Assembly: GCA_019634415.1 (NCBI GenBank)
Contig: JAHQVJ010000050.1
Location: forward strand, 1-60,537
Direction of reading: 5' to 3'
DNA: 60,537 nucleotides
Source of the DNA: Myxococcales bacterium
GTDB taxonomy: Bacteria > Myxococcota_A > UBA796 > GCA-2862545
This document shows positions 18,568 through 27,540 of this stretch, one piece after another. Made by a program: the position numbers and the translations under genes. The number at the start of each line of letters is the position of its first letter. Position 1 is the stretch's first letter. The notes beneath the pieces are model-generated. The model was not told where the DNA came from, ran no database searches, and saw only the letters and a program-made list of their open reading frames with translations.

Positions 18568-19263
18568 ATGCAGCGAATGCGTAGGTTGCACGGGATCGTG
18601 GAGCTCCTTCGAGCGCGCCGTAGCCCCGTCACGGTGGCCGAGCTCGCACAGCGCTTCTCGGTGTCGGAGCGCACGGTGTTCCGGGATCTCGCCGCGCTGC
18701 GGGCCAACGACGTGCCCATCGACAGCGACACCGGCCCCACCGGTGGCGTGCGCCTGGCCCGCTCCTACCACCTTCCGCCCCTGGCGATCACCGTGGACGA
18801 GGCGGTGGCCATGTGGGTGGCGGTGAAGCTGTCGGAGGGCCCCGCCGAGGACCGGCTGGCCGCCGCCCTCGACAAGGTGCTGGGTGGGATCCCCGAGGCG
18901 CGTCGCCGCGAGGTGCAGCGCATCTTCCGCCGCATCGTCATCGGCCCCAAGGCCAGCGACGCCCTACAGGGCGCTGGGGTCCCCCCCGCCGCGGACATCT
19001 ACCGCACCTGCGAGCAGGCCCTGGTGAACGCGCAGGTGCTGTCCTTGTCCTACGTCGACGCGGGCGGAGCCGCCTCGAAGCGCACGGTGGAGCCCCATGG
19101 GCTGCTGGTGCTCGATCCCGTCTGGTACCTGCTGGCCCACGACCAGATGCGGAGTGCACCACGGACCTTCCGCCTCGATCGGATCCGCGAGGCACGGCTC
19201 GTGGCCGGGCACTTCGACCCGAGGGATCCGCGCACCCTGTTTCCCTGCGACCCCGCCGCGTAG
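18568..19263 (+). CDS. HTH / WYL-domain transcriptional regulator (YafY-like)
   Basis: A 231-residue DNA-binding regulator. The N-terminus is a winged helix of the HTH_11/DeoR kind: LHGIVELLRARRSPVTVAEL followed by FSVSERTVFRDLAAL and the wing TGPTGGVRL. The C-terminal part is a WYL domain (about 140-231) with LSYVDAGG, the LDPVWYLLAHD strand and FRLDRIREARL. WYL domains are ligand-binding, often for nucleotides or nucleic acids. It is divergent from the DJ-1/PfpI gene and probably controls it through the intergenic repeats. Its last base abuts the end of the convergent aminotransferase gene. Confidence 0.93.
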   Translation: MQRMRRLHGIVELLRARRSPVTVAELAQRFSVSERTVFRDLAALRANDVPIDSDTGPTGGVRLARSYHLPPLAITVDEAVAMWVAVKLSEGPAEDRLAAALDKVLGGIPEARRREVQRIFRRIVIGPKASDALQGAGVPPAADIYRTCEQALVNAQVLSLSYVDAGGAASKRTVEPHGLLVLDPVWYLLAHDQMRSAPRTFRLDRIREARLVAGHFDPRDPRTLFPCDPAA

Positions 19264-20442
19264 CTACAGCTCGAGCACCGCACGGGCCAACCGGTCGACG
19301 TCCTCGAGGTCGTTGTAGATCTGCGTGCCCACGCGCACGTACAGCTGCTCCTGGCGATGTGCCGTGTGCACCTCGATCTTGTGGTCGAACAGCGCCTGCC
19401 GCACCCGCAGCGAGGCCTCCCCCGCACCACGGAAGCGATCGGGCAGTCGCACCGTGACCATCGACGCAACCATGTCCCGAGGCACGTCGAAGGCCGTGCC
19501 CCAGGCAGCACTCAGGTGCTCGGCCGCACGCCGAGCGAGGTCGGTGTTGTACGCAACCACGCGCTCGACCCCGAACGAGTCCATCAGCTCGAAGGCCGTC
19601 GGTGCCGTCAGGTGTGGTGTGGGGTCGCGCGTGCCCACCAGGTCGAACTCCGCCGTATAGCCGAGGTCCAGCCCCCACGAGATCACCACGGGGTGCAGCT
19701 CGGACTGGCGGTCGGGATGGCACCACAGCACAGCCGACGACCGAGGCGTCCAGGCCCACTTGTGCAGGTTGCCCACGTACCAGGTGGCCCCGATGGACGC
19801 GATGTCGAGGGGAATGCAGCCCGGCGCGTGGGCCCCGTCCACCAGCAGCGGCACACCACGCTGCCGGCACAGCTCGGCGATCTCGGCGATCGGAAGCACC
19901 AAGCCCGTGTCCGAGGTGATGTGGTCCACCACCGCGATCCGGGTGGCCGAGGTGATCGCCTCGTCGAGCAGGCGCACGACCTGTGCCGGATCGGTGGGCG
20001 GAAAGGGAATCTCCACCTGCCGGATCGACACCCCTCGCGCGCGAGCCACGAACCGGGCCGTGCGCTCCACCGCCCCGTAGGTGTGGTCCGTGAGCACGAT
20101 CTCGTCGCCCTGCTGGAAGGGAAAGGAGCGGAGCACGGCGTTCACGCCGGTGGTCGTGTTGTCGACGAAGACCAGATCGGGCCCCGCCGCCCCCAGGCGT
20201 GCGGCCACGGCCTCGGCCGCCACCCGCATGCGCGGCGCGGGATTACCCCCTTCCATCAGCGTGACCTCGGCGAGCTCGCGCAGCAGGAAGCGGGAGGGCT
20301 GCGCCTCGATGGCGTCGGCCAGCCGCCGCTGGGCTGCCAAGACCGCCCGGGGAGGGGCCCCCACCGTGCCGTGGTTCAGATAGGTCCAGCCCTCCTCGAA
20401 GGCCCAGTGCACACGCATGGAACGGCCGAAGCTCTCGGTCAC
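19264..20442 (-). CDS. Class V PLP-dependent aminotransferase-fold enzyme (isopenicillin-N-epimerase-like)
   Basis: A 392-residue cytosolic PLP enzyme. The GTG start has GGGAGG seven bases upstream. The cofactor-binding set is visible: substrate and phosphate region YLNHGTVGAPP (21-31), DNTTTGVNAVL (94-104), Asp202 in VDGAHAPG that pairs with the PLP ring nitrogen, and Schiff-base Lys228 in YVGNLHKWAW. The NHGTVG and LHKW patterns match the CefD/isopenicillin-N-epimerase-like and related cysteine-desulfurase-fold group rather than IscS. No Cys-rich desulfurase loop is seen. The substrate is unknown and no biosynthetic cluster surrounds it. Confidence 0.92.
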   Translation of the reverse strand: MTESFGRSMRVHWAFEEGWTYLNHGTVGAPPRAVLAAQRRLADAIEAQPSRFLLRELAEVTLMEGGNPAPRMRVAAEAVAARLGAAGPDLVFVDNTTTGVNAVLRSFPFQQGDEIVLTDHTYGAVERTARFVARARGVSIRQVEIPFPPTDPAQVVRLLDEAITSATRIAVVDHITSDTGLVLPIAEIAELCRQRGVPLLVDGAHAPGCIPLDIASIGATWYVGNLHKWAWTPRSSAVLWCHPDRQSELHPVVISWGLDLGYTAEFDLVGTRDPTPHLTAPTAFELMDSFGVERVVAYNTDLARRAAEHLSAAWGTAFDVPRDMVASMVTVRLPDRFRGAGEASLRVRQALFDHKIEVHTAHRQEQLYVRVGTQIYNDLEDVDRLARAVLEL

Positions 20443-20464
20443 GGGAACACCTCCCGACCCGACT

Positions 20465-21310
20465 CTACAGCTCCGTGGCGGCGGCGGCGTCTGGCGAGGC
20501 GGGCTGCTGCAACGTGATCTGCACGTCCCGCAGGTCGTAGCTGTGCACGGGCTTGCGATCGATGTTCAGTAGCGCGTCGATGCGATGGGGGATCTGCAGG
20601 CCCTCGACGTCGCGGTAGTCCGACATGGCGAAGAAGCCCTTGCGCGCGACGGGCATGGCCACCACAGCCTCGTACTCCCTCACCGTGAACTGGGCGTAGT
20701 CGATGCGGTGGGTCTCCGGGTGCACGTAGACCACCCAATGGTCGTAGGTCTCGGTGGGATCGAGCTGATCCCAGGTCAGGAACACCTCGTGGTAGCGGGT
20801 ACCGCCGACGTCCACCTCCCCCAGCAGCGCGACGTGATCGGCCGATCCCAGCCGCATGGGCAGGCCGAGCAGGGCGGCCGTGGTCTTCACGAACAGCACC
20901 GACAGCGGCTTGGGCTCCTTGCCCTCGAGCCCCTCCCCCTCGAGGTAGCCCTTGCCGTCACGATAGCCCCAGACCTGACCCGCCTTCTTCCCGTTGGTCA
21001 GCGTCATGCGCAGGTTGTCGACGTCTTGACCCACGGCGACCATGTCGAAGGTCTGGGCCTTGTCGTAGGTCAGGAACGCCAGCTCCCCCATCAGGTGATC
21101 CCAGGTGTCGGTGGCGGAGAAGGTGAAGCGCTCGAGCCTGCGCCATCGATCCCAGCCGCCCGTGGCCGCTACGGCCTGCTCCAGCAGGGCGCGCCCCTCG
21201 TCGCGCTGCTCGACGGTGGGGCCGTCCTTTCGCAGCGACTGGGGACGCAGGTCCTTCAGCCCGCATCCGGTGGACGCAATCACCAGCAACGCAGTCAGTA
21301 AGCGAGACAT
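20465..21310 (-). CDS. Lipoprotein of unknown function (DUF6503/LolA-like pattern)
   Basis: A 281-residue lipoprotein. GGAG six bases before the ATG at 21310 favours that start over one four codons upstream. The leader ends in IASTGC. The mature protein opens with ALLEQAVAATGGWDRWRRLE followed by FTFSATDTW, the usual opening of outer-membrane-lipoprotein-sorting-like (LolA/DUF6503-type) beta proteins, and continues with alternating strands such as TYDHWVVYVHPETHRIDYAQ. Such folds bind lipid acyl chains or lipoproteins. Function here unknown. It lies 22 bases downstream of no obvious partner gene; an unrelated membrane-anchored protein gene lies upstream on the same strand. Confidence 0.78.
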   Translation of the reverse strand: MSRLLTALLVIASTGCGLKDLRPQSLRKDGPTVEQRDEGRALLEQAVAATGGWDRWRRLERFTFSATDTWDHLMGELAFLTYDKAQTFDMVAVGQDVDNLRMTLTNGKKAGQVWGYRDGKGYLEGEGLEGKEPKPLSVLFVKTTAALLGLPMRLGSADHVALLGEVDVGGTRYHEVFLTWDQLDPTETYDHWVVYVHPETHRIDYAQFTVREYEAVVAMPVARKGFFAMSDYRDVEGLQIPHRIDALLNIDRKPVHSYDLRDVQITLQQPASPDAAAATEL

Positions 21311-21398
21311 CGGCAGCTCCATGGCTGACGGTCCCCTAGCGTCGGCGCCGATGCACACACAGCTGCGTCGGTGCACCACGGATCTGCAGCAACGCAGG

Positions 21399-22724
21399 TC
21401 AGCGGAGAACGGCCACGTGCACCTCCAGCTGACCGACCCGTGGGGCCGGGCCGGCGCTGGCCGCCTCCACGAAGCAGGCACCGAACCCGCTCGGCCCTCG
21501 GTCCCATGGCTCCCAGGCCCAGCCGCCGTCCCAATGGGCTCGCGTGCGAATCGGCGCGATCCTCGGGTCGTGACCCTGGCGGGCGCAGTGGTAGCCGGCG
21601 ATCTCGAAAGCCTGTCGCCAGGTCTCGGCCTGGGACGGAACCACGTCGCCGACATAGGCCACGGCCACGTCTCGATTGTCCTGGTGCACGCCACAGGACG
21701 AGCCCGCGTAGGTGTGGCGCTCGGCAGCGCACATCTCGTCGACGATGCCGCTGTAGTGGCCGAGCCAGGCCCGAGCGCGACGGCCGTCCTCGCGAGCCAG
21801 CGCCTGGTCGAGCGCGAAGGCCGCCAGCTCCACCGCGTTGCCCAGCTCCGGAAAGTCCTGGGCGAACCACAGCAGCCGGTCCAGATCGGCGCCCTCGAGC
21901 AGCTCCCCTCTGGGTCGGGTCCGGAGCAGATCGACGGCCTGGCCCACCACCAGCGCATCGTCGCTGTGCCGCAGCAGATCCAACGCCACCGCACGCCCTT
22001 CCTCGTCGAGCTTGCCCGTGACGACCGCATCCAGGCGATACAGCCGCGCATACTCGGCCGCGGGATGTTCGGGCCAAGCATCCACCAGATCCTCGGCGAG
22101 AGCGATCTGCTCGGCGACGTCGGGCGGGCCCACCAGCGCGTCCATGGTGATGGCCCCGTTCTGCGGTCCCTCGCCTGCCCGGAGGGCGGCGGCGTAAGCC
22201 TCCCGCTGGTCCAGGCGTGCCGCCCGCCGGGCCACCTCGAGGGCGAGCACCCCAGCCCAAGGATCCTCCACCGAGACCTCGGCGGGATCCAGCCCCTCGC
22301 TCCAAGCGAGATCGAGCCACTCGGCGACTCTGGGGCTGTCGTGCCGCGGCACGTCGCTGATCAGATCCTGCAGCCCCTCTGCGGTGCCGCCGTTCGGAAA
22401 CGGAGCCTCGCCCGGCAGGGGCCAGAACTGCTCGACGTCGAAGCGAGTGGTCCGGTGAACGGCGAGGAAGCCCTCGCCGGCCTCTCGTAGATAGACGACC
22501 ACGATGGCGCTCGCAGACACCTCCTCGTCCTCGTCCTCCTCTTGGTCGGGTGTCGGCTCGGACGGCGTTGGGGGAGACGCGGCGGCCACTCCCCGACGAG
22601 CCGCCCAGCTCTCGGCGGGCGACGGCCCGGATCCAGTGCTCACCTGCGTCGACGGCCGCATCGACCACCAGAGCAGACAGAGCACCACCACAGCCAGGGC
22701 AACCGCCCACCCACGCAGTCGCAT
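21399..22724 (-). CDS. Membrane-anchored protein of unknown function
   Basis: A 441-residue protein with AGGAGG five bases before the ATG. It has one N-terminal membrane segment (VALAVVVLCLLWWSM), a Ser/Pro-rich linker with the acidic run DQEEDEDEE, and a long Ala/Leu/Glu-rich body that could be helical-repeat (for example YAAALRAGEGPQ, VAEQIALAEDLVDAWPEHPAAE). The C-terminus contains several Cys and Trp residues (AERHTYAGSSCGVHQ, HWDGGWAWEPW). I do not recognise a family. It is probably periplasmic, anchored by its N-terminus. Confidence 0.72.
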   Translation of the reverse strand: MRLRGWAVALAVVVLCLLWWSMRPSTQVSTGSGPSPAESWAARRGVAAASPPTPSEPTPDQEEDEDEEVSASAIVVVYLREAGEGFLAVHRTTRFDVEQFWPLPGEAPFPNGGTAEGLQDLISDVPRHDSPRVAEWLDLAWSEGLDPAEVSVEDPWAGVLALEVARRAARLDQREAYAAALRAGEGPQNGAITMDALVGPPDVAEQIALAEDLVDAWPEHPAAEYARLYRLDAVVTGKLDEEGRAVALDLLRHSDDALVVGQAVDLLRTRPRGELLEGADLDRLLWFAQDFPELGNAVELAAFALDQALAREDGRRARAWLGHYSGIVDEMCAAERHTYAGSSCGVHQDNRDVAVAYVGDVVPSQAETWRQAFEIAGYHCARQGHDPRIAPIRTRAHWDGGWAWEPWDRGPSGFGACFVEAASAGPAPRVGQLEVHVAVLR

Positions 22725-22762
22725 CGCACCTCCTGCCGGGTGTCGGACACACGGCTCGGCGG

Positions 22763-23620
22763 TCAGTTCCGAGACCGAGGCTCGTCGCGAAGACGCTGAA
22801 GAAACGGCCTCATCGCGTCCAGGAATCCCTCGTTCGAGTCTCCCACCACCATGTGCCGAGCACCCGCCACCTCCGACGCCGACGCCTGCGGCACCGCCGC
22901 CACGAACGCTCGGGCCGTCTCGTCCGTGACCACGTCGGACGCCTCCCCCCGGACCAGGTGGATCGGCACCCCGGCTCCCCGCGCCGCGCCCAGGAGCCGC
23001 TCGGCACTCCACATCGGCGGCAACCCATCCGACGGCATCCCATCCAGGATCCGCGGGTCCCAGTGCCAGATCCAGCGGCCCCCGGTGCGGCGGAGGCTCT
23101 GCCGCAGCCCCTCCGTGCCTCCCCGACGCCGCCGATGCGGCACGTAGGCTGCGATCGCCTCCGCTGCCTGCTCCAGCGACTCGAAACCCTCCGGGTGGGC
23201 GCGCATGAAGTGCAGGATACGCGACGCACCCGTCGCCTCCGTTCGGTGCGCCACGTCCACCAGCACGATGCCGCGGACCTGGGCCCGAAGCTCCCCCGCC
23301 GCCACCAGGGACGACAGCCCCCCGAGGGATGCCCCCACCAGGATGGGGGCCGTGGCGCAGGACGCGACCACCGCCGCCACGTCGGCGGCGAACCGATCGA
23401 TGCCGTACACGCCATCGGCGGATCGATCGCTCCGCCCATGGCCGCGCAGGTCCACCGCGAGCGCCTCCCAGCCCTCGGCCGCCAGCCGCTCCGCCGCCAC
23501 GGCCCACGCCCGGCGCGTCTGGCCACCGCCGTGCAGCAGCACCAGCGTGGGTCCGCTCGACGATCCGTAGCGAGTGGCGCTCAGGGTGACGCCGGCGCCA
23601 GCGATCCGCTCGTGGCTCAT
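22763..23620 (-). CDS. Alpha/beta-hydrolase
   Basis: A 285-residue cytosolic hydrolase of the esterase/lactonase/epoxide-hydrolase type. The oxyanion motif is LVLLHGGGQ, the nucleophile is Ser98 in LVGASLGGLS, a candidate acid lies in RGEASDVVTDE and the catalytic His in GARHMVVGD. The segment VDLRGHGRSD is the usual third-strand motif. Its ATG overlaps the stop codon of the TetR gene (ATGA), so both are translated from one transcript and the enzyme is the likely target of that repressor. Substrate unknown; the pairing suggests an inducible detoxification or catabolic step. Confidence 0.93.
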   Translation of the reverse strand: MSHERIAGAGVTLSATRYGSSSGPTLVLLHGGGQTRRAWAVAAERLAAEGWEALAVDLRGHGRSDRSADGVYGIDRFAADVAAVVASCATAPILVGASLGGLSSLVAAGELRAQVRGIVLVDVAHRTEATGASRILHFMRAHPEGFESLEQAAEAIAAYVPHRRRRGGTEGLRQSLRRTGGRWIWHWDPRILDGMPSDGLPPMWSAERLLGAARGAGVPIHLVRGEASDVVTDETARAFVAAVPQASASEVAGARHMVVGDSNEGFLDAMRPFLQRLRDEPRSRN

Positions 23621-24234
23621 GTGTGGCTCCGCTCCAGGAGACCACGCCAGCGGTCGCGCTCCGGCGGCACCACCGCCGGCAGCAGCGCCAGGCACACCAC
23701 CCGCCGCGTGGCGCGGTGCAGCGCGTCGTCGTCGAGGCGGCCACCGCACCACTCCAGGCACGCCCCCAGACACCCCAGCCGAATCACCTGCACCATCGCC
23801 GTCACCGGCGCGTCCGCCAGCAGGAGCTCCGCAACAAGCGCGTCGTCGATGGCCTGTCGCAGCAAGGTCAGCGGCCCGCGCCGCAGCACCACCGAGGCAT
23901 CCCGCAGCCCCAGCAGCATCGCGCGATGCACGGCCGGATCCTCGAGGATCAGCTCCACCGTCTGCTGCACCACGTCGCAGCACCGCTGCAGTGGTGGGTG
24001 CGCCGAGAAGCCCTCCAGTCGCTCCTGCAAGGCATCGGTGAAGGCCTCGGCCATCGAAGCCCACAGCTCCGCCCGGGTCCCGATCAGGTTGTACAGCGTG
24101 GCAGGAGCCACCTCCGCCCGCCGAGCGATGCGCTCCTTGGTGAGGGGCACCTCGGGATCCTCGCGCAACAACGAGCGAACCGCCTCCACCACGGCCCGAC
24201 GCCGACGCGCCTTGTTCCGTTCCCTCAGACTCAT
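23617..24234 (-). CDS. TetR-family transcriptional regulator
   Basis: A 205-residue repressor starting at MSLRERNKARRRR. An in-frame ATG 36 bases further upstream would translate the operator repeats, so the start at 24234 was chosen. The N-terminal helix-turn-helix is LTKERIARRAEVAPATLYNL; the ligand-binding helical domain follows (for example QQTVELILEDPAVHRAML). The gene is coupled to the downstream hydrolase and preceded by two tandem 16-base dyads only two bases from the start codon, so it very likely represses itself and the hydrolase. No ribosome site is visible, so the transcript may be leaderless. Confidence 0.93.
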   Translation of the reverse strand: MSLRERNKARRRRAVVEAVRSLLREDPEVPLTKERIARRAEVAPATLYNLIGTRAELWASMAEAFTDALQERLEGFSAHPPLQRCCDVVQQTVELILEDPAVHRAMLLGLRDASVVLRRGPLTLLRQAIDDALVAELLLADAPVTAMVQVIRLGCLGACLEWCGGRLDDDALHRATRRVVCLALLPAVVPPERDRWRGLLERSHT

Positions 24235-24236
24235 TG

Positions 24237-24270
24237 TTGGACCGTAGTCCAACTTTAGACGATGGTCCAA
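24237..24270. promoter_or_regulatory. Tandem TetR operators
   Basis: Two 16-base dyads separated by two bases: TTGGAC-CGTA-GTCCAA (24237-24252, perfect) and TTAGAC-GATG-GTCCAA (24255-24270, one mismatch between arms). They lie immediately upstream of the tetR ATG in the only gap of this operon. Their 18-base spacing would place two dimers on nearby faces of the helix. This is the expected position for an autoregulatory operator. Confidence 0.75.
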
Positions 24271-24277
24271 TCACCAG

Positions 24278-25156
24278 CTACGGAGCGCGGCCCTCGATCA
24301 GGTCGAGGTCGCGCTCGATCAGGCCGCGCACGAAGCGCATGAAGGTGGAGATCCGCGCCGATCCGCGCAGCTCGGGGTGGGTCAGCACCCACAGGTAGCT
24401 GCCTCCGAAGGGTGGGTTGCCGATCCGACGCAGCTTTGGGTGCGCATCGCCAGCCAAGCACTGCATCACCGACGCACCGTGCCCCCCTGCCACCGCATCC
24501 ACCAGCGCCTGGATCCCGCCCACGCGCAGCCCGATGCGCGCGCCTGGGGCGTTGCGCGCGATGAACTGGTCCACCAGGTGGTACACGCGCAGATCGTAGC
24601 CCACCCACGGGAACGCCACGAGGGGTGCGTCCTCCCCCAGTCGCTGCACCAGCTCCTCGCTCGCATAGACCGCGTGGTGGACCTCCGCACAGCGCTTGCC
24701 CACCAGGTGCTCCGGCACCTGAACGGCCACCCGAACCGCCACGTCCGCCTCGCGGTGGGTCAGGTTGGCCAGCGACGCCGCCGAGTCCAGCTCCAGCACA
24801 ATCCCGGGATAGCGCTCTCGGAACGCGCGCAGATCGGGCAGCCACCGCTTCAGCAGCGGCTCGATGGAGGTCACGCGGATCGTGCCCTCCAGCCGGGCGT
24901 CCCGGCCCCCCAGGCGCGCATCCAGGTCCGCCGTGAGATCCCGCATGGTGCGAGCCACGCTCACGGCTTCGGCACCTGCGTCGCTGAGCACGACCCCGTG
25001 GGTGAGCCTGTCGAACAGCTTCACGCCGAGCGCTCGCTCGAACCGACGGATCCGCCGGGACACGGTGGTGGCGTTCACCCCCAGCTCGGCCGCTGCCGCC
25101 TTCAGGCCACCCGCCTCGGCCACCGCCAACACGATGCGCAGATCGTCCCAGCTCAC
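24278..25156 (-). CDS. LysR-family transcriptional regulator
   Basis: A 292-residue regulator. The GTG start overlaps the stop codon of the aldo/keto-reductase gene (GTGA), and the family N-terminus SWDDLRIVLAVAEAGGLKAA begins exactly there. The winged helix is followed by FERALGVKLFDRLTHGVVLS. The C-terminal effector domain contains GTIRVTSIEPLLKRWLP, FRERYPGIVLELD and READVAVRV, the usual periplasmic-binding-fold strands. Unlike the classical divergent LysR arrangement, it is cotranscribed downstream of its probable target, the oxidoreductase. Inducer unknown. Confidence 0.93.
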   Translation of the reverse strand: MSWDDLRIVLAVAEAGGLKAAAAELGVNATTVSRRIRRFERALGVKLFDRLTHGVVLSDAGAEAVSVARTMRDLTADLDARLGGRDARLEGTIRVTSIEPLLKRWLPDLRAFRERYPGIVLELDSAASLANLTHREADVAVRVAVQVPEHLVGKRCAEVHHAVYASEELVQRLGEDAPLVAFPWVGYDLRVYHLVDQFIARNAPGARIGLRVGGIQALVDAVAGGHGASVMQCLAGDAHPKLRRIGNPPFGGSYLWVLTHPELRGSARISTFMRFVRGLIERDLDLIEGRAP

Positions 25157-26163
25157 CGGCGCTGATCGATGCCGTGCCCCACCGTCTCCTCGGTGCGGTC
25201 CGTCGCGGGGGCGGGCGCGGGCACCAGCGCGTTCACCTGGGCCACCACCTCCGGATCCAGCGACACCTCGGCCGCAGCGAGGGCGGGCTCGAGCTGGGCC
25301 ACCGAGCGCGCCCCCAGCAGGGGTGCGGTGACGGCGGGATGCTGCGCCGCCCACGCCACCGCCAGGGTGACCGGGTGGAGCCCCGCGCCCTGTGCGATGG
25401 CCGAGAACGCCGCGCCCCGATCCTGCTCCAGGTGCGCGGCGTAGCGGGTCTTGTACATCTCGTTGCGGGCGAGGCGATCGTCGCCGCTCGCCGACTTGCC
25501 CGTCAGCAGCCCACCCGCCAGCGGCGAGTACGGGAACACCGCCAGGCCCTCGGACTGCGCCATGGGCAGCAGCTCCACCTCCGCCTGCCGCTTCAGCGCG
25601 TTGTACATGGGCTGGATCGCCACGATGGGCGACAGATCGTGCAGCGCCTGTAGGCCCAGCGCCTTGGTGACCTGCCAGGCCGCGAAGTTCGACACGGCCG
25701 GATGCAACACCAGGCCCTGCCGCACCAGATCCTCCAGCGTGCGCAGCACCTGCGCGAGATCGGTGTGGTCGTCGAATTTGTGGATGTAGAACAGGTCCAC
25801 ACGGTCGGTCTGCAGCCGCGACAGGCTGGCCTCGACGGACTGCCGCAGGTGCCGGCGTGAGGCCCCACGGTCATTGACGCCCACCCCCACGGGGAAGTAC
25901 GCCTTGGTGGCCAGCACAACCTCGTGGCGGTGCCCCTGGACGAGCTCACCCAGGATCCGCTCGCTCGCGCCCTTGGTGTAGATGTTGGCGGTGTCGAAGT
26001 GGATGACGCCGGCGTCCCTACAGGCGCGGTACAGGGCCGCAGACGCCTCGCGGTCCGCCTCCCCGCCGAAGGTCATGGTGCCGAAGGCCAGGGCGGACGT
26101 TCGCATTCCGGTGCCGCCGATCAACGGATAGTCCAACACTCCTCCAGGGATGTCGTGGCCCAC
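25153..26163 (-). CDS. Aldo/keto reductase
   Basis: NADPH-dependent oxidoreductase of up to 336 residues, AKR superfamily. Catalytic tetrad: Asp57 and Tyr62 in FDTANIYTKGASE, Lys87 in LATKAYF and His128 in DLFYIHKFD. NADP contacts are expected in AVFPYSPLAGGLLTGK and APLLGARSVAQLEPAL, which are present. The first GTG (26163) is the longest start; a TTG ten codons in has GGAGGA just upstream and would give a typical N-terminus DYPLIGGTGM, so the true start may be 26136. The gene overlaps the LysR gene downstream. The physiological substrate is unknown. Confidence 0.92.
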   Translation of the reverse strand: MGHDIPGGVLDYPLIGGTGMRTSALAFGTMTFGGEADREASAALYRACRDAGVIHFDTANIYTKGASERILGELVQGHRHEVVLATKAYFPVGVGVNDRGASRRHLRQSVEASLSRLQTDRVDLFYIHKFDDHTDLAQVLRTLEDLVRQGLVLHPAVSNFAAWQVTKALGLQALHDLSPIVAIQPMYNALKRQAEVELLPMAQSEGLAVFPYSPLAGGLLTGKSASGDDRLARNEMYKTRYAAHLEQDRGAAFSAIAQGAGLHPVTLAVAWAAQHPAVTAPLLGARSVAQLEPALAAAEVSLDPEVVAQVNALVPAPAPATDRTEETVGHGIDQRR

Positions 26164-26190
26164 GGGCCATAGCCTGTCGCAGAGCCCCAG

Positions 26191-26850
26191 CTACGACAAC
26201 GGCGTCCGTGGCCGCTCTTGCTTCACGCCGTCCACCACGATGTCCACCTTCTCGTTGTAGAAGCAGACCAAGCCCGCGATCTGGCAGACCTCGAGCAGCG
26301 GCGTGGTGTAGCCCCAGGCGATGTCCGGGTGCTCCGCCCCCCCGGCCGACACCGACCAGTAGCGCGCGAACCCTTTGTAGGGACACCCCGTCGACGTATC
26401 GGTGGGCGTGAGCTTGTCCATTCGCACGTCGGTCTGCGGCAGGTAGTAGCGCGTCGGAAGACCGGTCTCGAACAGCAGCTTCGCCCGACGGCTGTCGGCG
26501 ACCTCCTCTCCGGCGACGAAGACCTGCACGCGGCGATCGCTGCCCAGCACGTCCACCCGGCTGTAGGGGCTACGAGGGTGCACGAAGACCTCCTCGGCCT
26601 CCTCCAGGATGGTGTCGAAGGCGGACCACCGGAAGGTCACGTGGCCGTCCTGCTCGCCATGGACGGCCTCCGTCAGGCCATGGGCCTCGAGCAACTCGGT
26701 GCGCACGTCGTCGAGGGGCACGTAGTACACGGGGTACGGCGGGCCGTCCACGGGCCAGCCGTAGCGAACACGAGTGCTGTCGATCACGACCTGACCCTTC
26801 ACGAGCGCACGAACGCGGCGCGGGCAGGGCTCGAAGCGGACATCGGACAT
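26191..26850 (-). CDS. DUF427-domain protein, two tandem copies
   Basis: A 219-residue cytosolic protein with GGAGG four bases before the ATG. It has two copies of the DUF427 beta fold: the first around RVRALVKGQVVIDSTRVRYG and WSAFDTILEEAEE, the second around RVQVFVAGEEVADSRRAKLL, LPQTDVRMDKLTPTDTSTGC and PYKGFARYWSV. The second copy carries the conserved TxCPYKG signature, the first does not. The family has no established reaction. The gene is separated from its neighbours by 27 and 42 bases. Confidence 0.93.
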   Translation of the reverse strand: MSDVRFEPCPRRVRALVKGQVVIDSTRVRYGWPVDGPPYPVYYVPLDDVRTELLEAHGLTEAVHGEQDGHVTFRWSAFDTILEEAEEVFVHPRSPYSRVDVLGSDRRVQVFVAGEEVADSRRAKLLFETGLPTRYYLPQTDVRMDKLTPTDTSTGCPYKGFARYWSVSAGGAEHPDIAWGYTTPLLEVCQIAGLVCFYNEKVDIVVDGVKQERPRTPLS

Positions 26851-26892
26851 CGGGCCTCCAGTGGTCCGCTCCCTAAGGTGGCGAGCACCCGA

Positions 26893-27504
26893 TCACCGTC
26901 GTTCCTCCACGCCCCGCGCCAGCGCCTCGATCAGGTCGTCCGACGGCATCTCGGTCGACATCCGCATGAAGGACTCGGTGTGGCCGCGCTGCGTCATGAG
27001 CTGCTCCAGGTTCTTCTTCAGCCGACGCTTCGACTTCACCAGCAGCGCCCGCGCTCCGGTGGATCCCTGGACACCGAGCACTTCCGTGATCCGAGCCACG
27101 GACAACGCCTCGTGGTAGCGCAGCCACAGCGCATCCTGCTCGTCGTTGGGCAGCTCGTCGATGGCCTGGCGCAGCAGCTCGCGACGCTCGCGGGCCCGCA
27201 ACACGCCATACGCGCCCACCAGCACCGCATCCTGGCGCGCATGCAGCACGCCGTCCTCCACCAACAGCTCCGTACGCTTACGCAAACGCCCGATGCATTT
27301 CATTCGCGCAATTCCGATCACCCAAGTGGAGAACTGGCTCCGTCCCTCGAAGTCGTCTCGCTTGCGCCAGGCCGTGAGCAACGCCTCCTGGGCGACCTCC
27401 TCCGCCGCCTCCGGATCTCCGAGCCACCTCGTGCAATATGCCCGAACCTTGTCGCGGAGTTGCCCCCAGGGCTCGCCGTCTACGTCCCGCTGCTCGTCCG
27501 TCAC
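26893..27504 (-). CDS. ECF sigma factor divergent from a Ser/Thr kinase gene
   Basis: A 203-residue ECF-type sigma factor. Region 2 is visible in RWLGDPEAAEEVAQEALLTA and FSTWVIGIARMKCIGRLRKR, region 4 in AIDELPNDEQDALWLRYHEA and ARITEVLGVQGSTGARALLV. The GTG at 27504 has GGAGGGG just upstream; an ATG at 27561 would put the intergenic inverted repeat inside the gene. About 45 residues follow region 4, ending VEERR, longer than a minimal ECF. No anti-sigma gene is adjacent; instead a large kinase is divergent, an arrangement known for sigma factors activated by phosphorylation (for example EcfP/PknT of Vibrio). The link here is inferred. Confidence 0.92.
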   Translation of the reverse strand: MTDEQRDVDGEPWGQLRDKVRAYCTRWLGDPEAAEEVAQEALLTAWRKRDDFEGRSQFSTWVIGIARMKCIGRLRKRTELLVEDGVLHARQDAVLVGAYGVLRARERRELLRQAIDELPNDEQDALWLRYHEALSVARITEVLGVQGSTGARALLVKSKRRLKKNLEQLMTQRGHTESFMRMSTEMPSDDLIEALARGVEERR

Positions 27505-27540
27505 CGGCCCCTCCCCACCCCTCCTATCGGACACGACGGA

